Origin: CAXBBB01 sp963793245
GTDB taxonomy: Bacteria > Bacteroidota > Rhodothermia > Rhodothermales > BA12
Assembly (NCBI GenBank): GCA_963793245.1
Contig: CAWBZG010000003.1
Span: 62,001 to 126,000, forward strand
Length of the DNA stretch: 64,000 bases
Direction of reading: 5' to 3'
Below are positions 28,401 to 37,107 of the stretch, piece after piece. Each line of letters begins with the position of its first letter. The first letter of the stretch is position 1. Under the pieces are notes generated by a model. That model searched no databases. It was not told the origin of the DNA and saw nothing but the letters and a program-made list of their open reading frames with translations. The translations under genes were made by a program, and so were the position numbers.

Positions 28401-28679
28401 CTCGGCTCGGACGTACACCTCGAGATCACACTCGAAGACGACCATGCCGTCCTCATCGTCGACGATGCTGGCCCGGGCATCCCCGTCGATCAGAGAGTCC
28501 GCGTCTTCGACCCCTACACGCGCCTGGACGCGCAGCCGACGGGGTCGGAAACGGCGACCGGACTTGGCCTCTTCCTCGCACGTGAGATCGTGCAGCAGTA
28601 CGACGGCACGATAACCGCCGGAGAGAGTCCGGAGGGCGGCGCGCGTTTCACTGTCCGGCTTCCCCTCGCAGTCGAATGA
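25476..28679 (+). CDS. Beta-propeller sensor histidine kinase; three +1 frame breaks inside one open frame
   Basis: A 1067-residue sensor with a GTG start at 25476 chosen because it begins a signal peptide (VRRLVVSHVILLLLLALTAG). Periplasmic propeller blades (NGLPQNSNQRVLRGSDGSIW) lead to a Y_Y_Y module and a transmembrane helix (FLIAAAIALALGIVGTVGL). A coiled coil, HisKA (RVMRMVSHDLKNPIGGIVGL) and HATPase_c (GPGIPVDQRVRVFDPYTRLD, GLGLFLAREIVQQYDG) follow. The frame stays open, but codons from 27219 to 27566 are out of register. Skipping one base at 27219 yields DRLWSTHNQGLARTHRRDLD, another at 27301 yields VRTFTSADGLPSTEANGGF, and a third at 27563-27566 returns to the annotated frame. About 115 residues are therefore mistranslated as read. 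Confidence 0.88.
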   Translation: MRRLVVSHVILLLLLALTAGVERVYAQPGWEGLVRYGFESTIWNVDNGLPQNSNQRVLRGSDGSIWMSGFGTPARFDGYSFQATPLRGVPRGGTVLGDGLMPCAGEGMCAAVMGHGIWRVLGDSLSEQLAAFDLTGYARDEYADAIIVRTSEQADPSFYLVRADTTYRLGPYPPLGSTRTGLVTVAMGRDGTLYSYSDRRQIWKLKDGTWSLHSTKLAGFTSSNMFGDSEGTIWTMGESGILRLTPSGAEPFSLLGWSRHIIPYEGGYLTAGQGGVFRLSSDGTVLDTLATQHANWLYADDSGVVWVALESDGVMRLRPHRIGSVDLGGFGTSGVRGIARDRDGSLWTTGNCQGILNFTQRGGRTVYKVSDEQLDTEQWVKISSCLWTVAQTPDGTVWTTGIGGLLHNIRDGRIRLIDEAVGTSNFTLQGGSTVLFTDREGTLWTSRRSDGRIYRRTDSGTFVHVPAWHLADSLGGGAFNVVQFFEDAEDVLWIGGPGYVSRFDGMTFAPILRVKGDARTFAQADDGTLYVGTYGGGIYRLDRDAQIRGRSKTLNSSDVPRFRASDGLPDDFVSFLHIDATRPPVVDPQSGTGAHPSTGSRRVSEGRTLNLLTFARSRRRTACRVPRPTAGFRAPGWSGPTVRCGFRRSRGWPCSIPIWRTTFSLPRRPISRPQRLMVCQSLARAMALVRLNWRRPTVAFGFRIGALTAEHPRNIELDARLSDGSGQWEEVDPLHRSITYGGLRGGSYRLEARARSADGTWGDAVLLATLVVPTPLYQTPLFLIAAAIALALGIVGTVGLRDHALRARERDLQSAVDQQTSELRHASERMETQNVALADLLKSKERVMRMVSHDLKNPIGGIVGLAEVIAEDLPPESEAAEMIGIIHDAGEQALMLIHSILDADNTAVPTNSELPTVDLRAVVRAATALSRGFARTKEQHLHTVLPDVPVTVRADALRLRLIVDNLVSNALKYAPLGSDVHLEITLEDDHAVLIVDDAGPGIPVDQRVRVFDPYTRLDAQPTGSETATGLGLFLAREIVQQYDGTITAGESPEGGARFTVRLPLAVE

Positions 28680-28802
28680 GCGGCGCTGACGCTGTGTAGT
28701 GAGCGGTGTGGAAAAGATCTGCGCCTCTGCCGATGGGTGTGACATAGGGTAGGCACCGTATATGTTTGATCATGTAACCACTCCCACTCTCCACGCCCCG
28801 TT

Positions 28803-29093
28803 ATGGATCGCTCCCCTCACTTCTCCGGCCTCTGGCAGGACGACGAACGCGCCGCACTGCTCGACGCGATCCAGACGCTCGCCGACCGGCCCGAAAGTGG
28901 CTCCCTACGTGGCCCCGACTGGACCTTCCATCGCTACGAGTCGGGCACGCACGCCGTCTTTGCCGCCTCGCACCGCAGCGCCACCCGAATGCTGACCGCC
29001 ACGACCGCCGACGAACTCGCCCTGCGTCTGCGCGGCTACGGACAGCCTGCCGTCGAGGAGTCGTCATCGTTTCCTCTGGCACTGGCCGCCTGA
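28803..29093 (+). CDS. Small hypothetical protein
   Basis: A 96-residue soluble protein with no recognised domain. It is acidic and alanine-rich: LWQDDERAALLDAIQTLADR, then SGTHAVFAASHRSATRMLTA. The codon use and GC-rich third positions fit a real gene, and the ATG follows a stretch with no competing ORF. It lies between the sensor kinase and rnhB in the same direction. Confidence 0.55.
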   Translation: MDRSPHFSGLWQDDERAALLDAIQTLADRPESGSLRGPDWTFHRYESGTHAVFAASHRSATRMLTATTADELALRLRGYGQPAVEESSSFPLALAA

Positions 29094-29141
29094 CAGTCTG
29101 TGCTGGCTTGCGAGAGGCGCGACTCGGCGTAGCTTGGAGCC

Positions 29142-29738
29142 ATGCCGACCGACCTCGCCCGCTTCGACATCGATCACCGACCCACTTCGGGCTTGCTCGC
29201 AGGCGTCGACGAAGCGGGGCGCGGATGTCTCGCCGGTCCCGTCGTCGCTGCCGCCGTCATCTTGCCTGCCGATTGCGTGCTCGACGGGCTGGACGACTCC
29301 AAAAAGCTGTCGCCTACTCAGCGCGACGGGCTGTTCGACTTGATTCCGAGCGTGGCGATTGCGTTTGGCGTCGGCGTCTGCTCACCTGCCGAAGTCGACC
29401 GGCTCAACGTGCTGCATGCGGCGATGGAGGCGATGCGCCGCGCCGTCGTCGCGCTCGACGTGGCACCTGATTGCATCCTGATCGACGGAAACCGGCTTCC
29501 GCCTCAACTACCGGCTCCCGCAATCGCCATCGTCAAGGGCGACGGCAAGAGTCAGAGCATCGCCGCTGCATCGGTCATCGCCAAGGTCACGCGCGACCGT
29601 TTGATGATCGACCTCGCTGCCGACTTCCCGGCGTTCGACTGGAAGGGCAACAAAGGCTACCCGACGCGCGCCCACTATGCCGCCCTCGCCGAGCATGGCC
29701 CGACGGTCCACCATCGCCGTTCCTTCCGACTCAGCTAA
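29142..29738 (+). CDS. rnhB: Ribonuclease HII
   Basis: Cytoplasmic enzyme that cuts RNA in RNA-DNA hybrids and excises misincorporated ribonucleotides. At 198 residues it is normal in length. Active-site motifs are GVDEAGRGCLAGPV (Asp and Glu of DEAGRG), DDSKKLSPTQRDGL, the acidic ILIDGN and the IVKGDGKSQSIAAASVIAKV helix. The C-terminus GNKGYPTRAHYAALAEHGP with HRRSF is typical. A TAGCTTGG box lies only 5 nt before the ATG, which would leave almost no leader. It converges on fmt with 6 bp between the stops. Confidence 0.97.
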   Translation: MPTDLARFDIDHRPTSGLLAGVDEAGRGCLAGPVVAAAVILPADCVLDGLDDSKKLSPTQRDGLFDLIPSVAIAFGVGVCSPAEVDRLNVLHAAMEAMRRAVVALDVAPDCILIDGNRLPPQLPAPAIAIVKGDGKSQSIAAASVIAKVTRDRLMIDLAADFPAFDWKGNKGYPTRAHYAALAEHGPTVHHRRSFRLS

Positions 29739-29744
29739 CAGCGC

Positions 29745-30692
29745 TCAGCCGACGCGCTCGCCCTCTACCAGACTGGCGCCGCGCACGAAATCCGCTGCGT
29801 CCTGTCGCTTGCGGCCCGCCTGTTGCACTTCGACCAGTTCGAGCGGGGCATCGGCGCACGCGACGAACAGGCGGTCGTTTTGGACGGCTAGCGTTCCCGG
29901 TGCCTCTCCGCCCAGCGCAGGCGCGTCGTCGGGGAGGGCGGTGCGGTAGAGTTTGAGTGCCTCACCGCGCCACGTGGTCCACGCGCCGGGGAACGGCGAG
30001 AAACCGTGAATGTGACGGCGCACCTGCTCGGCGGGCTGATTCCAGTCGACCTCGCCTTCCTCACGGAAGAGTTTGGGCGCAGGTGTGGCGAGTGCGTCGT
30101 CCTGAGGCTGCGGGTGGATTTCGCCCTCTTCGTACAGCCGAACGGTTTCGACGACCAGATCCGCGCCCAGCGTCATCAGCCGGTCGTGCAAGTCGCCCGC
30201 CGTCTCTTGGGGCGACAGCGGTACGCGCTGTTGCAGCAGAACGCCGCCCGTGTCGACGCGCGCGGCGAGAGCGAACGTCGTTAGTCCGGTTTCGCTGTCG
30301 CCCGCCATGACTGCGCGCTGGATCGGCGCCGCGCCTCGGTAGCGAGGGAGCAGCGAGCCGTGCAGGTTGAACGCGCCCATCCGCGCCGACTCGAAGACGA
30401 GCGGAGGCAAAATCTTGAAGGCGACGACGACGATCAGGTCCGCCTCCAACTCCGCTATCTCGTCCGCAAACTCAGGTGCCTTCACCGAATCGGGTTGCAG
30501 GATGCGCTCGATGCCCAACTGCTGGGCGGCCCGCTTGACGGGCGGTGGCGTCGGCGGCTTCCTCCTGCTTCCCGGCGTATCCAGCGACGTGACGACCGCA
30601 ACCGGCGTGTGCCCTGCCTTGGCAAGTGCTTCCAAAGAGGGCACGGCAAACTCGGGCGTGCCCATGAACACGATGCGGAGCGGCTGAGGCAT
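29745..30692 (-). CDS. fmt: Methionyl-tRNA formyltransferase
   Basis: Formylates initiator Met-tRNA with 10-formyl-tetrahydrofolate. The 315-residue protein has the N-terminal FMGTPEFAVPSLEALAKAG, the catalytic region FNLHGSLLPRYRGAAPIQRA (His of HGSLLP), RVDTGGVLLQQRVPL and a C-terminal OB-fold starting around DWNQPAEQVRRHIHGFSPFP. It is complete. The partner gene def is not in the window. Confidence 0.96.
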   Translation of the reverse strand: MPQPLRIVFMGTPEFAVPSLEALAKAGHTPVAVVTSLDTPGSRRKPPTPPPVKRAAQQLGIERILQPDSVKAPEFADEIAELEADLIVVVAFKILPPLVFESARMGAFNLHGSLLPRYRGAAPIQRAVMAGDSETGLTTFALAARVDTGGVLLQQRVPLSPQETAGDLHDRLMTLGADLVVETVRLYEEGEIHPQPQDDALATPAPKLFREEGEVDWNQPAEQVRRHIHGFSPFPGAWTTWRGEALKLYRTALPDDAPALGGEAPGTLAVQNDRLFVACADAPLELVEVQQAGRKRQDAADFVRGASLVEGERVG

Positions 30693-30746
30693 ATGAGGCG
30701 GCGTAAGTGGCTTGCCTCAACGCCTTGACCCTGGTCAGTGCTCCGG

Positions 30747-31163
30747 CTACTGCCGCTCCAGCACAATGCGGTAGCCGCCTTCCGGGAAAAATAGCTCAGC
30801 CGAAATTCGCTCACCGTCTCGCTTGAACGTGCGCGGAAAGGACTCGGGAAGCGACGTCGTGTTGAGCACCACGGTACTGTCGCTGAGGCTGTAGCTATCG
30901 GTGAACTCTATCGTCACCGTGGGCGAATTGGGACCGTTGGAGTCGTCGCGACCCGGTGAGAACGTCCCAGCGAGGCGACCATTTTCGCTGAACGTCAGCT
31001 CCAGTTGCCCTCCCGAGACGAGGGCGTTATACGTGCCATCAGCGGCGCGGGGAAGTTCGAGCGTGGTAGCTTCGTAGCGCCCTGAAAAGCTATCTGCGTC
31101 GTCGTTTGAGTCGCAGGCGATCAGCGTTAACAGAGCAAGGGCGAGCGCAGAGAGGAGGCGCAT
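30747..31163 (-). CDS. Small lipoprotein
   Basis: A 138-residue lipoprotein with signal MRLLSALALALLTLIAC and the acidic start CDSNDDAD after the lipobox. The remainder is a likely beta-barrel or lipocalin-like fold: FSGRYEATTLELPRAADGTY, SENGRLAGTFSPGRD and a FPEGGYRIVLERQ ending. No named family was recognised. The start overlaps the misread tail of the GWxTD gene but not its corrected stop at 31191. Confidence 0.75.
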   Translation of the reverse strand: MRLLSALALALLTLIACDSNDDADSFSGRYEATTLELPRAADGTYNALVSGGQLELTFSENGRLAGTFSPGRDDSNGPNSPTVTIEFTDSYSLSDSTVVLNTTSLPESFPRTFKRDGERISAELFFPEGGYRIVLERQ

Positions 31164-31190
31164 GGAGGTAGCGAGAGGCTCCGCAGTGGA

Positions 31191-32517
31191 TTACAGCCGT
31201 GTCCGGTCGTCCCAGATCGGGTGGAGCAGTTGGTAGTCGCCGAAGCCGGTCTGGTCGATGAAGATGAAGCGGCGACCGAATGTGGTTGTAGGTCCAGATT
31301 TCGTACGGATCGTTGTCGAAGCTGAACGGATGGCGCTCGATCTCGGTCGGCTCACCGAAGCGGATCATGACCAGGCCTCGATCGGTCTCCCAGCCGTCGC
31401 GTGCACCCGCTTTGTAGCTGCGGTTCGAGTAGGCGACGCGCAGGTAGTGTTCCTCCATGCGCTCGTTGCGGACCGTCCCGGGCGTCGGGTCCATGCGCTC
31501 CCAATAGGCGCGGAAGCGGCGCAGGCGCTCGGCTGTCGTGGGCGCACTGCGCATGTTGGCGATGTCGCGCGGCTTGGCGATGTGGACGAGTTGGGCGATG
31601 GCGCCGTCCAGGTCGCGGACGTGCTGAGCCAGCCCGGTCCACAGCACTTCGACCGGCTTCTCGCGCGTGGCGAGCGTATCGCCCGACATCGTCTCGAGCC
31701 GGATGCGAACCGTATAGCTGCCGACGCGAAAGCCTTCGAGCGGGATCGTGACGACGACCGGGTTGCGTCCGGCTTTGAGGCTCGTCGGGGCGACCGTCGC
31801 ATACGTGGCGCTGGACGATTCTTCCTGGTCCGTCCCCAACACCGTCCGCACCAAGGAGCGACGCGCCTGGCGCCGTACTTCGCGCACGACTCGGACATCA
31901 CGCGGGGCATCCGAATAGACTTCGTAGAGGAACGAGAACGTCCGCTCGTCCGAGGCGACGGCGTTCGACACGCGCGGGCTGATGCTCACCTTGGCCGCAT
32001 CGTAGCTGTCGATCAACATCAAATCGCTGACCGACGGCGAACCGCTCAGATCCGCGACGACCGTCGTCACTTCATGAGCGTACGTGCGCGACGATGACCG
32101 ATCCTCGACGCTGAACTGCAACAGGTAAGGACCCGGTGCAAGCGCCAGCGACTGCGTCGTCCGGTCGGCGAAGCGGTCTTCGATAGTAGCGTCGTACGTG
32201 GTCGCGCTGACGGTCCGGTCCCACGTCTTGCCCGCGACGTAGGCGCCCTGGCGTCCGCCTCGCTCAATGCGGTAGACGCCCAGCGTGACGCTGTACTGCG
32301 CCTTGAATCCGGCGTCGGCGCGCGTGAACGAGAGGGCTGCGTACGAGATCTTGGTATACACGTCGAGCCGCGTCTGCGTACCGACATCGCCCCGCACGCT
32401 GATGGCGTCGACTTCGAACGGTGCGACGGCTTCCTGCGCCAGGATCGGTCCGCACATCATCAGCATCAGGCCGATCCATAGGCACACGCGGAGAGCGTAG
32501 CGTTCGAGAACTATCAT
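31191..32517 (-). CDS. GWxTD-domain protein, one +1 frame break near the C-terminus
   Basis: Exported protein typical of Bacteroidota, Rhodothermota and Chlorobi, of unknown function. It starts at 32517 with a signal peptide (YALRVCLWIGLMLMMCGPIL, then AQEA). A beta-rich body follows and then the GWxTD-type C-terminal domain: MRSAPTTAERLRRFRAYWER, EEHYLRVAYSNRSYKAGARD, GWETDRG, VMIRFGEPTEIERHPF and YEIWTYNHI. As read the frame then runs on unrelated codons to 31090. Skipping one base at about 31278 gives the family ending GRRFIFIDQTGFGDYQLLHP and a stop at 31191-31193. Corrected length is about 441 residues. Confidence 0.88.
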
Positions 32518-32736
32518 GCCGGAGGGTGTAGCTGTGCGCAAGGGCAGAACGATAACGAGGGCGACGGAGCGGAGACGCGTCAAGGACGCAACGGGTACGA
32601 TACGCGGTCTAGTCCGTGAGCGAAAGGCAAAAAGGAGGAAGTGCCAAGATGCGACATATAGACGCCTCTTTCCCTTACACATCTCGTCGCCTGCCCTACT
32701 ACGCGGTTGAACCGTCACGATACGCGCTCAACCGCT

Positions 32737-33129
32737 TCAATCCGCTGTCGGCTCACCGCGTTGCTCGGCCAGTTGCTCGTCTATCGAGCGTGTCATCGAG
32801 GTTTCTACGTCTCCGGTATGGCGAGTCGAAACGGGTTCGATCAGCGCCAGAAAGCACGGCTCGTCGGCGACTGGGTTGTGGCGCACGCCGCGTGGAATGA
32901 CGCAAAACGATCCTGCCGATAGCTCGACTTCTCCGTCTTCCAGTTCGATGCGGAGCCTCCCCTTAAGGATCAAGAACAACTCGTCCTCGTCGGCATGGTC
33001 GTGCCACACGAACGCGCCGCGCACTTTGGCAACCTTGACGTACTGATCGTTTACGCGCCCGACGACACGCGGCGACCACCACTCGGTCAGCTTTTCGGCT
33101 TCGGTCAGCAAGTGGACGGCGTCGATCAT
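32737..33129 (-). CDS. Cupin-domain protein
   Basis: A 130-residue single-domain cupin. The first cupin motif is FVWHDHADEDELFLILKGRL (His-X-His...Glu) and the second is GSFCVIPRGVRHNPVADEPC (Pro, Gly, His). The metal ligands are therefore complete. Members include small isomerases, dioxygenases and sugar-binding proteins, and the substrate cannot be told. A TACCTTGG box lies 23 nt upstream of the ATG. Confidence 0.9.
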   Translation of the reverse strand: MIDAVHLLTEAEKLTEWWSPRVVGRVNDQYVKVAKVRGAFVWHDHADEDELFLILKGRLRIELEDGEVELSAGSFCVIPRGVRHNPVADEPCFLALIEPVSTRHTGDVETSMTRSIDEQLAEQRGEPTAD

Positions 33130-33151
33130 GGGTCAGAGGGTCGGATGAAGG

Positions 33152-33159
33152 CCAAGGTA
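33152..33159 (-). promoter_or_regulatory. Promoter-like -7 box TACCTTGG before the cupin gene
   Basis: On the minus strand TACCTTGG matches TAnnTTTG in all but one position. It is 23 nt from the start codon. No good -33 element is visible. Confidence 0.3.
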
Positions 33160-33206
33160 GGAGCCTGACCCGTTCGGTGCGAGCAGCAGCGTCGTCGCGG
33201 TGCGTG

Positions 33207-34490
33207 TCATCCGAGCCAGTAGCTCAGCTTGATCAGGAAGACGTTGGTAAGCGGATCGGTAAATAGTCCTCCTAGGTCTCGGTCGAAGTTCAGCATACCG
33301 TCCTCAGCCGAGCCGTTACGCTGCTGCTGCCAGACGAGGAAGAGGGCGCTACCTGGGCGGTACTCCCAGCGCAACACGGCGTTGCCCTGGAGCGAGCGAA
33401 CGGTGAAGTCGCGGTCGAGCGTGAACCGGTCGCCGCCGTCGCCGGGGTCGATGGTCGTCGAGCCGTCGGCGCTCGTTGTGGTGGTGCCGACATCGACGCC
33501 GAACTGGGGGAAGCGGAACGCGCCGGGACGGTCGACTTGCCTGAAGGCCGAATAGCGACCGCGTGAGGCGAACGGGCGAGCGAAGAGTTGGAGCGTCAGG
33601 TTGGGCCGAAACGTCCAGTCAACGCGGGCTTCGACGGAGAGGGACGTGGCGTCGAGTTGGCCGAACACGTAGCGTCGTCCGAACGTGCCCACGGCGGCCA
33701 CGTCGTCAAGAGTGGTGACGTACTGACGCGGATCAACCGAGACGAAGACCGACGGCTCAAGAGAGACCGAAAACGCGTCGGTGGGCCGCGCCTGCACGCC
33801 CGCCGAGCCGCGAATACCGACGCGTCCCAACTCGTTGCCGAAGTATCCGCCCGAAGCCGATGCGACGACGGGTTTGCGTCCGTCCGTCGAGACGTTGAGG
33901 CTGATCGAGCCGCCTGCATCGCGCCGGGTGATCGGACCGCCGCGCGTCAGTCGGTCGTCGTCTCGGCGCGGCACCACGTCGCCGCTGATGCCGATCTGCC
34001 AGAAGTTGGGCAGTTGGGCCTGGGCCTCGGCTGCCACGCCGCTCCGCACGAGTTCGCCGCCGAACGTCCACGCGGCGTTTCCGATCAGACTCGCCTCCCA
34101 CGACTGAAACAGACGGCTCGCCGCTGGCTCCGAGTAGGTCAGACGTGCGGTCGCGCTGGCGTAGTCGGCCCGGCTCTGGAAGCCTAGGTCGTTGGCGTCG
34201 AAGCCCGGCGACGTGGCACCGAGTTGCATTCCGCCGGTCCAGTGTTCGCCGTCGGTTTTGAGCAGGTTGGCCTCTGCTGCCCAACCGGTCAGGCTCGTGC
34301 GGTCCGGGTCGAACGTCAGGTGGTCGGCGTCGGGGCGCTGGAACGTGCGCGGGAACGCGGTCTGTAGATCGGAGATAGCGGACGATGAGCCGGTCACCAC
34401 GCTGCCCGTCGCCAGCGCCGTCAGCCGCCACTGATCGCCCAGGGGATGCTCCACATCCAGGCCCGCGACGGTCGCCGTTTGGGGCAGCAT
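33207..34490 (-). CDS. DUF5916-domain protein, C-terminal part (separated by frame break)
   Basis: C-terminal 427 residues of the gene whose first part is at 34496-35866. It is an outer-membrane beta-barrel-like region with alternating strands and aromatic turns (WRLTALATGSVVTGSS, FRPNLTLQLFARPFASRGRY, PGSALFLVWQQQRNGS) and a final strand LTNVFLIKLSYWLG, as in DUF5916 proteins. The ORF starts in mid-protein, without a signal or ribosome site. The true frame connects to the N-terminal part through skips at 34509 (RDTG to DPAIDAMLPQ) and 34615. Confidence 0.85.
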   Translation of the reverse strand: MLPQTATVAGLDVEHPLGDQWRLTALATGSVVTGSSSAISDLQTAFPRTFQRPDADHLTFDPDRTSLTGWAAEANLLKTDGEHWTGGMQLGATSPGFDANDLGFQSRADYASATARLTYSEPAASRLFQSWEASLIGNAAWTFGGELVRSGVAAEAQAQLPNFWQIGISGDVVPRRDDDRLTRGGPITRRDAGGSISLNVSTDGRKPVVASASGGYFGNELGRVGIRGSAGVQARPTDAFSVSLEPSVFVSVDPRQYVTTLDDVAAVGTFGRRYVFGQLDATSLSVEARVDWTFRPNLTLQLFARPFASRGRYSAFRQVDRPGAFRFPQFGVDVGTTTTSADGSTTIDPGDGGDRFTLDRDFTVRSLQGNAVLRWEYRPGSALFLVWQQQRNGSAEDGMLNFDRDLGGLFTDPLTNVFLIKLSYWLG

Positions 34491-34495
34491 CGCGT

Positions 34496-35866
34496 CTATG
34501 GCCGGATCGCCCGGTGTCGCGGACGACCGACGTGAGCAGTCCGCCGACGATGGTCTCGCCGAACGTGCCGCGTGCGCGTCCGACGAGGTAGTTCGACAGC
34601 GGCTCGACCAGCGCGCGTCCGTCCGATCACGCGGTTTCCATTGGCGTTGAACGCTTGGAAGCGTCCGTATTCGGCCCGCGTCGTCGCGTTGAGCAGGCCG
34701 ACCGACCAGCGTCCCACTCGTCCCGACAGCTTGGCCGCGCCCAGGATCGTGCTCTGCTGCGGGGCGTCGGTGTAGAGCACGCCGTCGTCACCGGCTGCGG
34801 TCTGGGCGTCGACTGGCACGAAAAGGGTGCGCTGCGGACTCCGTCCGATCCTTCGCGTGTAGAGCAGGTTCGGGCGGCTGTTGTTGATCGCGCGGCGCGG
34901 TGCCATAGAGAAGGCGTCTAGTCCTTCGACGAAGAACGGGCGGCGCTCTTGGAAGAAGAGTTCGAAACCGCCCAGATTGACTTGGGCAGGATCGGCCTCG
35001 ACCTGTCCGAAGTCGGGGTTGACCGTCGCTGCGAGCGTGAGTCCGCTGGTGACGCCCAACTTGAAGTCGAGTCCTGCGCGTGGTTCGAGGGCTGTCTCGT
35101 CGTAAAACGGATCGGACGGATCACCTGGCGCACGCGTGACGCTCGATGCGACGTACGGCAGTGCCTCAAACCGGCGCGGAGCGGGCAGCATGCCGGGCAG
35201 GATCAGCGTTCCGAACTGGCTGACGTAGGCGGTGTTTTCCGGGTTGCGCGGCGTCCAGTACGACAGCTCGCCGGTTCGAAAGTGCAGGCGAGCGATCTGA
35301 AAGCCCCACTCGTGCGGCCCGTCGCCTGCGGCATAGCGCAACTGCGAAAGCGGAATCTCGAACTCCGCCGTCCATCCGCCCTCGTCGCGGCTCGTTGCCA
35401 CGTCCCAGACGGCATCCCACGACGCGTCCGACGAATCGTCGTCGTAGAACAGGATGTCGAGCATGACGCCGCCGGGCGAGACGCGGAAGAAGAAACCCGT
35501 CCGCCCGTTGCCGTACGAGTCGATGACGATGGCAGCGTGGTCGCTGCTGATACCTTGATCACGCCGCGCCAAACGCGTGTCGATGGCGTCGGGCTGGCTG
35601 TCCTCCATCCGCATCCCGACGTAGAGCGCCGACGGACCGATGAGCACGCGGGCTGTCGTCGCCTCGGACGCTGCGTCGCCCGGAGTCGGACGAAACTGGA
35701 CAAAGTCGCCGACCGGGGTTGCGTCGGCCCACGCCGCTTCGTCGAGAACGCCATCGAGCCGAATCGCGCCAGCCGCCACGGGCGACGCCGTCATCTCGAA
35801 GCGCGGCGTCTGGGCCAGTGCAGGAAACGCCGAGAGTGCGGCTAGGAGTAGGAAAAGAGATCGCAT
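34496..35866 (-). CDS. DUF5916-domain protein, N-terminal part with CBM9-like domain
   Basis: Start at 35866 with signal peptide MRSLFLLLAALSAFPALA. Residues about 35-230 form a carbohydrate-binding family 9-like sandwich (IRLDGVLDEAAWADATPVGD, DSYGNGRTGFFFRVSPGGV, WTAEFEIPLSQLRYA). The DUF5916 core follows: TLAATVNPDFGQVEADPAQV and LFFQERRPFFVEGLDAF. From about 34615 the frame is wrong. Skipping one base there gives ALVEPLSNYLVGRARGTFGE, and a second at 34509 joins the C-terminal part. Corrected total is about 885 residues, normal for the family. It probably is an outer-membrane protein; ligand unknown. Confidence 0.88.
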   Translation of the reverse strand: MRSLFLLLAALSAFPALAQTPRFEMTASPVAAGAIRLDGVLDEAAWADATPVGDFVQFRPTPGDAASEATTARVLIGPSALYVGMRMEDSQPDAIDTRLARRDQGISSDHAAIVIDSYGNGRTGFFFRVSPGGVMLDILFYDDDSSDASWDAVWDVATSRDEGGWTAEFEIPLSQLRYAAGDGPHEWGFQIARLHFRTGELSYWTPRNPENTAYVSQFGTLILPGMLPAPRRFEALPYVASSVTRAPGDPSDPFYDETALEPRAGLDFKLGVTSGLTLAATVNPDFGQVEADPAQVNLGGFELFFQERRPFFVEGLDAFSMAPRRAINNSRPNLLYTRRIGRSPQRTLFVPVDAQTAAGDDGVLYTDAPQQSTILGAAKLSGRVGRWSVGLLNATTRAEYGRFQAFNANGNRVIGRTRAGRAAVELPRRTRTRHVRRDHRRRTAHVGRPRHRAIRP

Positions 35867-36009
35867 AGCAGTAGCTGAGCCTCCCAATAGTCAGGAGGCG
35901 GAGAGTGGGAGAAAACCTCTTGTATCAGAGGTGGACCAGAAAGACGAAGCTGCGCGTCAGCCAAACGAAGGCGAGTGGTGCACGTCGCGGGCGATGCGCC
36001 GCATGCGGC

Positions 36010-36429
36010 CTAATGCGTCACGCCCCAGCCCCAAGCGATGGTCGTGATCCGCCATCCCTCGCTCGTTTTGTGGAGCGTCATCAGCTTGTATTCGGGCACG
36101 TCGCGGCGCTGGTTTACCAGCCTTAGCCGCGCCAGCGCCACGTGTTCGTAGATCTCGACGCTGAGTAATTCTTCGACGTAGAGCGTGTCAGCCCCTCCAC
36201 CCTCAAGTCGAAACCGGCTCTCTTTGTAGACGCCCTCACGGTCGACGTAGCGGTACGCGCCGTCGGGGTGCATCGACGCGCGGCGGTGAGCCTCGCTGCC
36301 GGTGTGATCGCCGATGTAGAACGCGTCGATGGTTTGGAGGATGGCGGCTCGGTCAGAGAAGAGCGAGTCGGTAGGCTGGGCGAGGGTTGGGGCGGCGCAC
36401 AAGAGCAAGGCCGCAAAGAGGTAGTTCAT
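36010..36429 (-). CDS. NTF2-like/lumazine-binding-fold exported protein
   Basis: A 139-residue exported protein with a signal ending near LCAAPTLAQP. The NTF2-like fold is seen in AAILQTIDAFYIGDHTGSEA, MHPDGAYRYVDREG and YKLMTLHKTSEGWRITTIAW. This arrangement is the putative lumazine-binding family (PF12893) of the SnoaL-like group, usually of unknown substrate. It has a paralogous neighbour 34 bp upstream, and the two probably form one transcript. Confidence 0.82.
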   Translation of the reverse strand: MNYLFAALLLCAAPTLAQPTDSLFSDRAAILQTIDAFYIGDHTGSEAHRRASMHPDGAYRYVDREGVYKESRFRLEGGGADTLYVEELLSVEIYEHVALARLRLVNQRRDVPEYKLMTLHKTSEGWRITTIAWGWGVTH

Positions 36430-36463
36430 AGTATGTCGGTTAGGGATGCGAAGGAGGGCGAGA

Positions 36464-36916
36464 TCAGCGGGTGCGCGGGGCGCTCCGCGTGTAGGATTTG
36501 GCGATGATCTTCCACTCGTCGCCGACGCGGAGCAGCGTCATGTAGTCGGTCAGGAAGACGTTCGGGTAGTCGAGTTCGAGGCGGGCGATGGCTACATCAC
36601 CTGTCACATCGAGCGAGACAATGCGGCGGTGGCGGTCGGCTTCATTGGGCGCGGGACCGCGTGTAAACAGGGCGGCGAACTCTTCTGACGTGCGCTGGGC
36701 AACTTTGCCGTCGCTGATCCACGAGACGGTGGCGTCGGGATGAAAGGCGCGCCTCATGTAGTCGCCGTTGCCTTCGGCCTGGCCTTGGAGGTAGAGGTCG
36801 AGTGGGATGCGTACGGCGTCCAGGTCAGCGGAGCGGTGGGCGAGCGTGAAGCCGGTCGCCACGAGGACGAGGAGCGCGGCGAGGGTGAGGCCGACAGGCC
36901 GGGAGAAGGTGCGCAT
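36464..36916 (-). CDS. NTF2-like/lumazine-binding-fold protein, membrane-anchored or exported
   Basis: A 150-residue paralogue of the next gene. A hydrophobic N-terminus (VGLTLAALLVLVATGFTLAH) without a clear cleavage site suggests an anchor. The fold is IPLDLYLQGQAEGNGDYMRR, AFHPDATVSWISDG and YMTLLRVGDEWKIIAKSY. Overall identity to the neighbour looks modest; the shared pattern is helix, HPDA, strand, then a closing W-I/T-I strand. Confidence 0.8.
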   Translation of the reverse strand: MRTFSRPVGLTLAALLVLVATGFTLAHRSADLDAVRIPLDLYLQGQAEGNGDYMRRAFHPDATVSWISDGKVAQRTSEEFAALFTRGPAPNEADRHRRIVSLDVTGDVAIARLELDYPNVFLTDYMTLLRVGDEWKIIAKSYTRSAPRTR

Positions 36917-37107
36917 GGGTGCGATGGGCTGGGTGAGATAGGCTGCGTTTGTCCCAGCATATCGGCTTTATCGCCATCGGTTGCGCTCCATGCGACGGGC
37001 CGAGCGGTTGGCGCGACCAACCGATGCATCCGCGCGACGGAGCGATTTTGGCGTCATCACGATCCAGCGCCGCCCCTACGCGGTGTTGCGTTTCCCGTCG
37101 CTGGGCA

